Below are positions 22,701 through 32,860 of a stretch of 64,000 bases of DNA, piece by piece. The stretch lies in assembly GCA_024803745.1 (NCBI GenBank), contig JANJXV010000037.1:7589501-7653500 (forward strand), in the 5' to 3' direction. The notes under the pieces are model-generated. The model was not told the DNA's origin and made no database searches. It saw only the letters and a program-made list of their open reading frames with translations. The stretch is from Megascapheus bottae. Its lineage: Eukaryota > Chordata > Mammalia > Rodentia > Geomyidae. The position numbers and the translations under genes were made by a program. Position 1 is the stretch's first letter, and every line of letters begins with the position of its first letter.

Positions 22701-24160
22701 AGACAGCCTCTTCAACAAGTTGTGCTGGCAGAACTGATTAATAAGCACCTGCAGACAACTAAAGTTGGAGCCTTCTTTGTCACCCTGCACCAGGATTAAC
22801 TCCAAATAAATCAAAGACCTGGAGGTAAAAGCAGATATACTGAAAACTTTACAAGAAGGAATAAGGGATACACTAGGTCTACTTGGCACAGGTCGAAACT
22901 TTCTTAATAAGGACCAAGAAACCCAACAAATCAGAGAAATTCTGGATAAGAGGGAGTACATTAAACTGAAGAGCTTCTGTCTGGCAAAGGACATAGCTAG
23001 CAAATTAACTAGAAAGCCTACAGAGTGGGAGATGGTCTTCATTAACCATATAACGGACAAAGGCCTCATATCTAAAATATACCAAAAGCTCAAAAAATTG
23101 AATCACTCCAAAACTAATCTCCAAAGAAACAACCATCCATTAAAAGTTGAGCCAAAGAGTTAAAGAGAGTCTTCTCTGAAGAAGAAATAAGAATGACCTA
23201 TAGACACACGAAGAAATGCTCGACATCTCTGGCAAATCAAAACTACTCTAAGATAACACCTCACTCCAGTTAGAATGGCCAGGATCAAGAAATCTAATAA
23301 CAACAGACCCTGGAGGGGATGTGGCCAGGAGGGATCACTAGTACACTTATGGTGGGAGCGCAAACTCTTTAAACCACTATGGAAAGCAGTATGGCAGTTC
23401 CTCAAAAGACTAAACATAGAACTCCCCTATGACCCAGCAATTCCACTACTTGGAATTTACCCAATCATCCAGAAACAAGGACAGACTAAATCCACTAGCA
23501 CAACAATGTTCATTGCAACACAGTTTACTATAGCAAAGATATGGAACCAACCTAGATGTCCCTCAGTTGATGAGTGGAACAACAAGATGTGGTATTTATA
23601 CACAATCGAATTCTATGCTGCTGTCAGAAAGAATGACATTCTCACATTTGTAAGGAAATGGAAAGACTTAGAAAAAATCGTATTAAGTGAAGTGAGCCAG
23701 ACTCAAAGGAACATAGGCCCAATAGTCTCCCTCATTTGTCATAATCAGTAGAAACCTTGGGCTCTCCTAGCAGAGATTCACAATAGAACAAAACCTAGAT
23801 ACATAAGGCCATATAGAATAATGCTAAATGAAAGGACCTCCAGGTTACAGAAACAAAAGCCATATAATGAGTGATTGTTGTCCTTAATGTACTATGCTCT
23901 CTGTCATCTCTTTTGCTGTCCCTTGGATATCTCATATTGTTACAATATTTCACCTGTTTAATCTGATATAATGTATATATGCGTATTTGGTTATTTGAGG
24001 TAGGATAGGGAAGAGGGGAAAACAAGATGAGGTGCAGGGGGGTGGAAGGAGGGAAATGGGGACCAAGACATGAGAAAGGGTTTCAATTTATGTGAAGTAA
24101 TACACCTTCTATCTGGAGAATATAATGTACCCTTCTATTAATTACCATGAAAATATATGA
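19780..24160 (+). mobile_element. LINE-1, internally deleted and mutated
   Basis: The order is 5' UTR-like sequence, ORF1, ORF2 and 3' UTR. ORF1 remains start at 20165, with a coiled-coil-like part then an RRM-like end (NLRLTGIEEG, about 20710-20745) and several stops. Sequence then jumps at about 20795 to ORF2 downstream of the endonuclease domain (TKAVL-like, then KTRSWFFEKINKIDRPL near 21053). Reverse transcriptase is largely readable, including the FADD motif at 22044-22058, and the C-terminal cysteine region lies at about 23300-23360. The endonuclease domain and ORF1 C-terminus are missing and ORF2 has multiple stops, so it cannot move by itself. The 5' boundary is uncertain. Confidence 0.88.
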
Positions 24161-24439
24161 AAAAAGCTTACTAATCACAGAAAAACAGAAAAGAAAATAG
24201 AGACATTTAACCACAAATGCAATTGTAAGCAGTATAAAATATATATTATTAAAATAAAAGAAGGTAGGAATTTAACAATAGTCTTTTAGTTATGCAACCA
24301 TAATAAGATAACCGGTTAGAGGAGTTTACCAGCAATGTAAAAGTTAGTTGGAATGTCATGCCATTTCTCTCTAGTACTATAAAGGACAAAATAATTTACA
24401 TTTGGACATGATAAATTAAACAGGACTCCAGACATTCAC

Positions 24440-24870
24440 ACAATGAGACCAAAGGAATATATTCTTCGGAGAGGATCACAAGGGTTCAATAGTTCCAAGA
24501 AATGGAGTTATCAAACTGAACTCCAAAAAAAGGGTTTTTTTTTGTTTTTTTCTCTGTGGGTTTTTCTTTTCTGTTTCTTTTTTTCTGTTTTTGATTTCTG
24601 TACCTTTTGCCTTGTATATAAGTTTATCTGTTTTGGGGAGTTGAAGAGGAAACACAGAAATGGTAGAACAAAGGGTGAATTAAATCAGCAGTGAGACACA
24701 CTAGATACTATCTTGAAGGTGAACTATATAACTTGAAGGGTAGAGAAAGAAAATGAGAGAACAGTTGATACTGCTCAAAAAGAAATGTAGTCAATACTTC
24801 ACTTATGTAGCTGAACCCTTCTGTACATCACCTTTACAATATATTTTAAAATAAAATAAATAAAAATGTT
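24440..24870 (+). mobile_element. LINE-1 3' UTR
   Basis: Variant shared with 15720-16070: gtaccttttgccttgtatat, ttggggagttgaagagg, ctgctcaaaaagaaatg, cacctttacaatatatttta. The start is approximate. Confidence 0.75.
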
Positions 24871-25009
24871 AAAACTGAAAAAAGTTGGTCATCTAAATTC
24901 AAATGTATACATCTTTACATAATAAAAAGGCAAACATTAAGAAGTCAAGGTTCCTCTCTACTAGACAACTGTACACAATTAATAATTATTTTCAGCTTTG
25001 TGTTAAAAA

Positions 25010-25172
25010 ACAGTATCCATGGTTCAGTGGTAGAGTGCTTGCTTAGCATGCATGAAGCCCTGGGTTTAATTCCTTAGTACCAATGTACTAAGTGGTAGAG
25101 AGCAAAAGGATTTCAGGGACAGTGCCTAGGTCCTGAGGTCAAGCCCTAGGACTTGTATAACAAACAAACCAA
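25010..25172 (+). repeat. ID-like/tRNA-like SINE, shortened
   Basis: tccatggttcagtggtagag-tgcttgcttagcatgc (A box), gggtttaattcc (B box), then a truncated right half (agggacagtgcctaggtcc). Confidence 0.8.
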
Positions 25173-26506
25173 AGAAATGGCATTCATATTAACAAGAGTT
25201 TCTCCAACAAAGTGCAATTCATGAAATGCACTTTAACACTTGCATTGTTCTAAATCATTAAACTAGAAATAGTACAAATTACTTACAATGCCCAGTGCTC
25301 CAGCACTCCCCATCTGTGTTTCAGTTGCTTTCCTTTCATACGCACTCACACACATGTGTGTGCACATAACACAGTTTGACTTCTAGTTTCCTGCCAATAC
25401 CATGATTAGGCTACTAATAATTAACCACTGTTTTATTATTTAACATGGACTGAGGACCATTAATGTGACAGGGACTACAGTACACACATAAGTAGATCAT
25501 TAGTCCTGATCTCTGCATGGTGGGTGAATAATCTAAGTTAATTGAGATCTCCTAGTCTGAAAAGTAAATTCCCACTAAAAGGTTTATAGCACTGTCACCA
25601 CAGAGCAGAGTTTGCAAATGATAGAGAAAGTAGCCACCAGATGGAAGCTGCTGTCCTTAATCCCCTCAAGCAGGTGATTCAGCTCTTTCTCCCAGCCAAG
25701 GCTTAGAAAAGGTCAGGGATTTGTTTGCAATTTCTGTATCCTTATAATCTCCAGAAATAATCTCTCATTAAATATCTACTAGGCTTGCATTATTCCCTTA
25801 ATTTGACTTTCAATGACTTGCTCCAGGATCTGTGGTTCCCAGGGTCAGTGTCTCTGTCCAATGGCTAAGGCTTACACTGGCCTTTCTTCCTCCCTCAGCC
25901 TTAAGTTCACTCTGCTCAGGTTTGCACCAATCAGCTCACACTGTTTTCTTATAGTGAATGCTGGCAGAGTACACCAAAAGTCCAGGGCAACTCAGAAATG
26001 TGCCATCCTCTGAATTTTTATGTTGACCTTTGAAACTTTGTTTCTGAATCTCCTTTTAAAAGATGAAAAAGAGCCAGAATCACACGAACTCATTTTGTTA
26101 AAGTTTTATAAAGCATGTAAGAACACAGTAAAAGTGGGCAAATGCTCAGTAAACTTGACATTAAGACAAATCAAGAAATGGAAGACAGTTCCTCACAGAC
26201 TACATTTAAGCTTTCATTCTAAAATGAACCCAGAATGAAGACTGGCTTCTGTACCACAAGGGGCTGAAAAGAACCACACAGGGGCAGGTATGATCAAATA
26301 TTTCTCTTGTCCAAAAGGAAGAAGATGGCAAATGCTGTAACCATGACTGTCACTGCCATACTATTAGGTCCAAAAAAGTCACTTCCTTGCTGTGTAGCCT
26401 CTTGTATCTTCTGAGACAGTTTCCCTTGGCTCTTCTCGTCTTTTAATTTTTTTTCTAAATAAAGCTATAGGGAAAGGAGGTTCTAGTGGTGATAGTGATG
26501 GTACTG

Positions 26507-26509
<3 letters not shown>
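25173..26509. other. Intronic sequence, nothing recognised
   Basis: A short (CA)/(TG) patch at 25342-25368; otherwise no structure recognised. Confidence 0.45.
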
Positions 26510-26553
<44 letters not shown>

Positions 26554-26609
26554 TGTGTGTCTGTGTGTCTGTGTGTGTCTGTGTGTGTCTGTGTGTGTAT
26601 GTCTGTGTG
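26510..26609. repeat. (TG)n microsatellite, compound
   Basis: About 21 pure TG units, then TG with regular TC interruptions. Confidence 0.97.
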
Positions 26610-26739
26610 CATGAACTCTAACAAAGCCATGAGCATTACCTTTGGTACTTCCTTTCTTGCTCACAACCCCCTACTTCAAATTATCACTAAGTCCTTCAAT
26701 TTTATCTGATGTCTCTCAATTTTGTCTAGCTCTCTCCAT

Positions 26740-27195
26740 CACCACCACCATGTCCTGACCCTACATCCATCATCTATTGTAGACCAACTGCAGTACCACC
26801 AAACTAGTCTCTTCATACCTCCTCTTGTTTATTATCTTTCCTCAGCCTTGTAATGCATGATCTTGAGAAAATCAGCCTATACTGCTTCCCTGGTGACATT
26901 CTACCTGTGACACCACACTGTTGTCAGAAGGATAACCCAAATCCTGACCTTGACTCAGCAGTGGTCCCAAGTGGCTACTCATAGGCCTCTGCATAGGTAT
27001 TGAGCGGATCATACCTAAGTCTCTTGGCCCAAGTAACAAGCATCAGTTCCATAGAAAAGCTTCCTCTGATCTCCTCCGCTGCCCCCTCCCCTCCCAGGTT
27101 AGTATTCCATACCACACTTGTCCATAACAACATTAATATCTTTCAGAATATACCTTATAACCACAAAGTTATATTTCTGTGGCTGTGAAAAACAT
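26740..27195 (+). repeat. L2 LINE relic
   Basis: ctgcagtaccaccaaactag … ccaaatcctgaccttgactc … aagcttcctctgatctcctcc … ccataccacacttgtcc is the degraded L2 3' pattern. Confidence 0.6.
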
Positions 27196-27306
27196 ATCTA
27201 CATATTAACTTAAAATATGCAATCATAAAGATAACAGTCCACATATATCTCTACTTATTTCTTTCCTTCTCTATTATATCTCCTTCACTGTGTATAATAG
27301 AGTTGC

Positions 27307-27311
<5 letters not shown>

Positions 27312-27350
<39 letters not shown>
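27312..27350. repeat. (TG)n microsatellite
   Basis: About 19 TG units. Confidence 0.97.
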
Positions 27351-27351
<1 letters not shown>

Positions 27352-28337
27352 ATTCTCACTTAGGACACATGGATGGATAGTTAGTGACTGATGACAGATT
27401 TTCTTAATGTCAATATTGTACAATCCAGATAGCCTTTTTAAAATTCCAGCTGATAAAAACTCTATGAGCCTAGATGAGTTCTTTAAGCTCTAGGCCTTGG
27501 CCTTTCATCCTTTGTGAAGATATAATGGTTAAATAAAGAAATGAATGGCCTGATCTAACCACTTCCTTCCTTCCTATATCAATACAAAGAAGTGTTACCA
27601 TCTACCAATACAGCCCTAAGAATGATTCTAACAGAAAGGAAAAACAAAAGTTGCACAGGCCAAATAATAGAAGGAGAAAATAGACCAAGTTACAATTTTC
27701 TTAGTTTTTAAGAATTTGTTTGCTTGTTCTCCAGGGTATGATTTCAATGATTTACCTGAGTCTAGAGCTAATAGGGAGACTCTTCCATACCATGCTAACT
27801 AGACTATGAACAAAGCTATCAGAAAGCAAAAATATTGTTTCCCTTTAGAGGTTTGTGCTGCTCAACAGACATCATTCTTGAGCCCAAGTGGTTTTCTTAA
27901 AAACCACTGGTCTGCTATTACTCAGCTTCAACCCTCAGAATGCAGAAAAACAAACAATGAGGCAAGAAATGGCAAAACACTAATTTTGCATGCAAGAGAC
28001 TTTCCATACTATAGTTTGTCTGATCAACATACAGTCTGCAAGGACAGCACTATGAAAGCTCACTCAAAAGTTACTCTATATATGTATCCTAGGAATTCTA
28101 ATCAAGCTTTCAGAAGAAAAATCCTCTCACAAATGAGAGGGGTAATATTCTACTTTCGGTTTAGGTCATGTAAATCTTTTGCCTTTTTCCCTAAGAGAGA
28201 AACCCATCATCTAAATTAGTCTTATCATGCCTTAGAAAGGATTACTACTTCAAGCTGGTATTCAACAACATTTTTTACCAGTCTGAATTTCTCCCCATCT
28301 ACCAGTAACATTCTTCTTATTTAAAAAAAAGTTTCTT
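27351..28337. other. Intronic sequence upstream of RPLP0 copy
   Basis: A 137-codon open frame at 27806-28219 has no domain, repeat or gene similarity that I recognise and sits in AT-rich sequence; treated as chance. Confidence 0.45.
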
Positions 28338-29370
28338 TGTCCTCATCAGAGTGACATTTTCTTTAAACTCTACAAAGCCATCCTTGACATACAGCTGTGA
28401 TGTCCAGAGAAGAAAAGAAGACCCAGAAGTCCAATTACTTCCTTCAAATCATTCTGCTTTAGGATAATTATCCAAACCCTTCATTGTGGGAACAGATGAT
28501 ACAGACTCCAAGAAGCTGTATCAGAATAGCAAGTCCCTCTAGAGGAAGGCTGCGGCACTAATCGACTAGAACATCATGATGTACAGGCCATTCTAGAGCA
28601 TCTGGCAAACAACCCAGCTCTAGAGAAAGTGTTGCCTCATGTCTGGGGACATGTGGCTTTTTAAAAAAATCACCCAAAGAGGACCTTACAGAGGGGTGAG
28701 ATATCCAATTAACATTCTCTTGGCCACTGAAGTGTCTATGGTCACTCATGATGGCTCCATTGCCCCATGTGAAGCCACTGTGCCAGCCCAGAACACTGGT
28801 CTTCTCCCAGGCTGTAGCATCAACAATAAGTCTCCAGAGGCATGACTGAACTCCTGAGTGATGTGCATCTGATAAAGACTGGAGGCAATACAGAAGTTAG
28901 TGTAGGAACACTGCTGAACTTGCTAACACCTCTCGCACTTCCTCTAGGGTGATTATCCAGCAAATGTTTTATAATGGCAGCATCTACAGCTCTGAAATGC
29001 TAGATAATCACAGAGGAAGCTCTGTCTTCTTGTTTCCTGAAGGTATCTACAATATTACCAGTATTTGTGGGCTGGTACCCAACTGTTACAATGCCTCAGT
29101 TCTACCATCAGTACAGATGAGGGGTTCCTAGTTTTGTCTATGTAGGCTGACTATGCTTTCCTATTTGACCAAATGCTCAAGGCTTTCTTGACTGATCCAT
29201 CTGCATATGTGGCTTGCCACTCCTCTTGCTGCCACTGCCACTGCTGCTACTGTGGCTATACGTAAGGAGTCAGAAAAGAATTTGGGATTTTGATCCCTTC
29301 AACTAATCAAAAAACAAACCACTCAACTTCATTTGCAAACCAAAGCCATAAAGGTCTACATCTCGCAAGC
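28338..29370 (+). pseudogene. RPLP0: RPLP0 processed pseudogene (ribosomal protein P0)
   Basis: This is an intronless, decayed copy of RPLP0 mRNA. The 5' UTR is recognisable (agtgacattttctttaaa, 28350 on), the start ATG is at 28400, and the coding body follows the parent order: KSNYFL-like, FIVG-like, NNPALEK (about 28612), IAPCE-TVPAQNTG (about 28758-28799), ILSDVQLIKTG-like, IQQ-F-NGSIY (about 28957), the alanine-rich hinge, and a degraded C-terminal KEESEESDEDMGFGLFD equivalent with a TAA near 29304. The 3' UTR can be followed to a decayed AATAAA (cataaa) near 29350. Many stops and small indels break every frame, and several segments are shortened. The intact protein is about 317 residues; nothing here could encode it. 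It is on the strand opposite to ARHGAP26 and was probably made by L1 retrotransposition. The poly(A) and target duplication are eroded, so the insertion is old. Confidence 0.92.
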
Positions 29371-30050
29371 AATAACAAACTTTTCCTTTGTGTGCATGAG
29401 AGAATGGCATTTTCTGGATGTGCTAGGGACTGTATGAAGGTGCAAGAAAATCTCATGAACATGTCTGAAGGGATATGGAAGACTGTCCAGAAAGATACAG
29501 GAGACTGCCTAGAGAAACAAGGAGACTGTCTGAAGCTTCTATGAACAGGTCATCTCCTGCACAGCTCAGATGCATAGTCTTACTACAGAGATTTACTTGA
29601 TTTCCCAGTAGGATTTGCTCTTTAGAGTCTAGTCTGCTTTGCTCATTGTTAGTTTAATCAATTTCAGCATCACTAAAGACCATGAAGAAAAACATCCACA
29701 CTAAAGTGATCACAAAGTCACCTGAAGAGGAATTTCTGACTGGCTCACACACTCTGAAAGGATCAGACGAGCTCATGCCATTTCCCCTTATCAGGCAAAG
29801 CCCATGGTTCTTTATGGCTCCTGGAAAACACATCTCCATGATGGTGACTATCACAAACTTCCAGTATGGCTCAAGAAACATGCCAAGTTGTTTTTTAATT
29901 TTCCAAATCTAAATTCTCTGCTTTGGCAATTTCAATCCTAGGTCAGGGCTCTAAGACCCTATTTTGTTCCACTACCTAAAATGCCCTAGACATTTCTTTG
30001 GCTACTATCAGTTGGACCACACAGACAGCACAAAAAGAATGGTGATTTTA
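29371..30050. other. Unassigned sequence after RPLP0 copy
   Basis: Contains open frames of 84 and 76 codons on the plus strand (29290-29544, 29682-29912) that I cannot assign. It could be unrelated intron or another degraded insert. Confidence 0.4.
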
Positions 30051-30219
30051 GAGGCCAGGAGTTTGGTCTAGTAGTAGAGTACTTGCCTGGCATGCACATA
30101 CATAGAAAAGTTGGAAATGGTGCTGTGGCTCAACTGGTAGAGCACCAGCCTTGAGAAAAGCCCAAGAACAATGCACAGGCCCTGAGCTCAAGCCCCTTGA
30201 CTGGCAAAAAAAAAAATCT
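30051..30219 (+). repeat. IDL-Geo-type SINE lacking the B-box segment
   Basis: caggagtttggtctagtagtagag … ctggcatgcac joins directly to atacatagaaaag, so about 30 bp with the left B box is deleted. The right half and A tail are intact. Confidence 0.88.
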
Positions 30220-30239
30220 GGATTATAATCCTATCCCTA

Positions 30240-30400
30240 CCACTCTGGCTGGAGATGTACCTGGTGTGGAGTGAGAAGCCACCCTCATCTGTACACTGGG
30301 GACAACTCCTTAAGGTTGTCATGAAAATCTAATATAAAACAACCATGACTTATTAGGTCTCAGTAAATACTCGAAACTTGGGAGTATTATTGATGTGAAG
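30240..30400 (+). repeat. MIR SINE relic
   Basis: catctgtacactggggacaac … gttgtcatgaaaatctaata … ctcagtaaatactcg fits the MIR 3' half. Confidence 0.6.
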
Positions 30401-30454
30401 ATGCATCTACAATCCTAAATTTCAATCTAATTTTCTAGTTGATAAACTAGTTTT

Positions 30455-30690
30455 CAGCTGGTCAGGGTGGCTCATGCCTGTAATCCTAGCTACTCAAGAG
30501 ACTGAGATCTGAGGATTGAGGTTTAAAGCCAGCCTGGGCCCTAAAGTCCATGAGACTCTATCTCCAATTAATCACTAGAAAACCAGAAGTGGTGTTGTGG
30601 TTCAACAGGTAGGGTAGTAGCTTTGAGCTGAAGAGCTCAGGGACAATGCCCAGGCCCAGAGTTCAAGACCCATGACTGACACCTCTACCC
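30455..30690 (+). repeat. B1-like/tRNA-like composite SINE
   Basis: ggtggctcatgcctgtaatcc … gagactgagatctgaggatt … gaagtggtgttgtggttcaac … ggcccagagttcaagaccc. Confidence 0.92.
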
Positions 30691-31394
30691 ACAAAAATAG
30701 TTTCCATGCTCAATTTTGTATGAGTCTTAACCCCATGCTGTACAATGCTGTTACTTGTCTTACTAATAACTTCTTACTGTGTTTTCACCCTCCTTCTCCT
30801 CTTCCTGCTTTTCATCTATATTATGCAGATAAGAACCCTAGGCTCAGAATAAGGAGCTGCTGTAAAATCTTGGTGTTAATCAGTGGGGAATCAGGGTTTT
30901 TATTCAATCTAAGTTGGGAGTTCATTCTTTTCTACTTTTTGTAGTTTTATTAGCAGTCAAAAGATAAAGATAATAGAAATCAGGTTTTCTAGATCCCTTT
31001 CCTATTTAGTAGCACTTCTCAAGTCCATGGGACAAAAGAAGCAAGGTGTAATCTTTACAATGCGAATCCCTGGCCCTCATCCAGAGATTATGCTTTAGTA
31101 TCTACCTGATGGGATATTAGAACACCACTTAGAGAAACAGGAAGCTATTCGAACTATTATCACCACAGACAAACAACTGATTATTGGCTTAGTCACCAGT
31201 CAATACCTACACTACCACCTCCCCAGTGGAAACAAATGATTTCAAATGTTATGGATCTTAATATACAATCTTTGAGTGTGCCACTGGAAAAAACAAACAT
31301 TTCCATTAGCTAGATATCTTCTCTAATAAAAAGAGAAAGCTATTGATTCATCACACATGTTACATTCTCCCTTTTAAATAAATGGAGATAAAGG
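30691..31394. other. Intronic sequence, nothing recognised
   Basis: No element named; contains only short chance frames. Confidence 0.45.
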
Positions 31395-31845
31395 GGGATA
31401 AAGCGACTTGAAGAAAATGCTGAGTAAGCCAGACCCAAAGGAACATAGGCTCAGTGGTTTCCCTCATTTGCAATAATTAGTACACACCTAGGAATCTCCT
31501 AGCAGAGGATTACAGTAATGTAAAACCTAGATACATAAGGTCATATAGGATGAAGCTAAATGAAAGGATCTCCAGGATATGGCATTATTGTTCTTAATAT
31601 ACTATGTTATTTCTCTTCTCTTTTGTTGCCCTTTGGTTAATTTCATATAGTTACTGTATCTGACTTTGTTACTTGGTATACTGTAAATACGTTTATTTGA
31701 TTATTGGAAAAAGGAAAGGGAATGGGGGAAAATAAGATGATTAGAAAGGGTGGGGGGAGGGAAATGGGGACAAAAACACGTGAAGGGGTATGTGTGAGAA
31801 CTATAACCCTTCTATACATTACAATAATAAAATTTAAAAAGAAAA
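31395..31845 (+). mobile_element. LINE-1 3' end
   Basis: Last codons of ORF2 (tgagtaagccagacccaaag), then 3' UTR of the 16076-16372 type, ending acaataataaaatttaaaaag. The middle of the UTR is shortened. Confidence 0.85.
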
Positions 31846-32099
31846 TGGTAAGTAATAATAAAGGTTGTGTACATGGATAAAAACAGCATGAAGGTGATGT
31901 AAAAAGAACACATGAGTGACTAGGTACCATACTGAAGCTGGCTGAAAGGACGAGATAGAGAGTACCATATCCTACCAGCTCTCTCATTTCTCTAGTCATA
32001 TTTGATTCCTTACCTGCCCTTACAGCACATATCTAACTCTTATCCCACATATACTGTCAGTAAAAATTAAAAAATAAATCTAGAATCCAATTACCTCTC

Positions 32100-32860
32100 A
32101 TTAGACTCTTTTCTAATACCAAGACACAGTCTACATCATCCTTTCCCTGGGCTGCTATGATAACCTCTTAGCTGTTTCGCTTTTCAATCCCTAGAGAGTT
32201 TGCTTTTCATCAGCAGCCAAGATCACCTTTTAAAAGCATAGTCAGCTCATGTCACTCCTCTGCAGTTATTCTTCATAGTACTAAGAACACAATCTTATTA
32301 CTGAATTCATGTGGTCTAGTTCTAGTCTACTAGATCACTCTCCTCCAGGCTTTCTTCCATGCAATCACAATGATTTTTCCTGACATTCCTGGAATTCAGC
32401 TAGCTCCTCCTGTCACCATAGGGCCTTGTCCATGTTGGTCCTTCCTTTCAGGTTACTTCTCATGTATCACTTCATTGGAGAGGCCTTCCCTGAGCCAGCT
32501 AGTGAACTAGCTAGCTATTATCTAGCCATTTGTTCTTATTTTTTATAGTGTTTACCACCATCTAAAATTACACCTTGTGCTAGTCATTTACTGTTGGTTG
32601 TCCATTTTTTCTCCGTAGTGTAAGCTCCACATTGCACAGTGCAAATCTGTACCAAAGCATCACATTTATCCCAACAATATGGACAATGTTTACCTATCAG
32701 TATAAGCAAATTTGTAATACTTGAAAAAAATTCATGATAGTATTTTTTAGTATAAACAAATTTAAAGTTTTTTTAAACAGTATAAGCTCCAGAAGAGCAG
32801 AGACTTTAGCTCCTTTGCTCATGAAGACATTTCAGTAATTGCTTCCTGAATGAACAAGTA
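32100..32860 (+). repeat. L2 LINE relic, long 3' segment
   Basis: Clear L2 order: aagcatagtcagctcatgtcactcctctgc, ctctcctccaggctttcttcc, gggccttgtccatg, cttcattggagaggccttccctgagc, tagtgtttaccaccatct, gtaagctccac, agagcagagactttag. Confidence 0.85.

Noticed and set aside
26510..26609. Coding repeat protein (Val-Cys)
   Set aside because: It is a (TG)n microsatellite translated in frame.
27806..28219. A 137-codon open frame as a gene
   Set aside because: No recognised domain, no splice or promoter context, and AT-rich composition; the RPLP0 retrocopy starts just after it on the same strand but in unrelated sequence.
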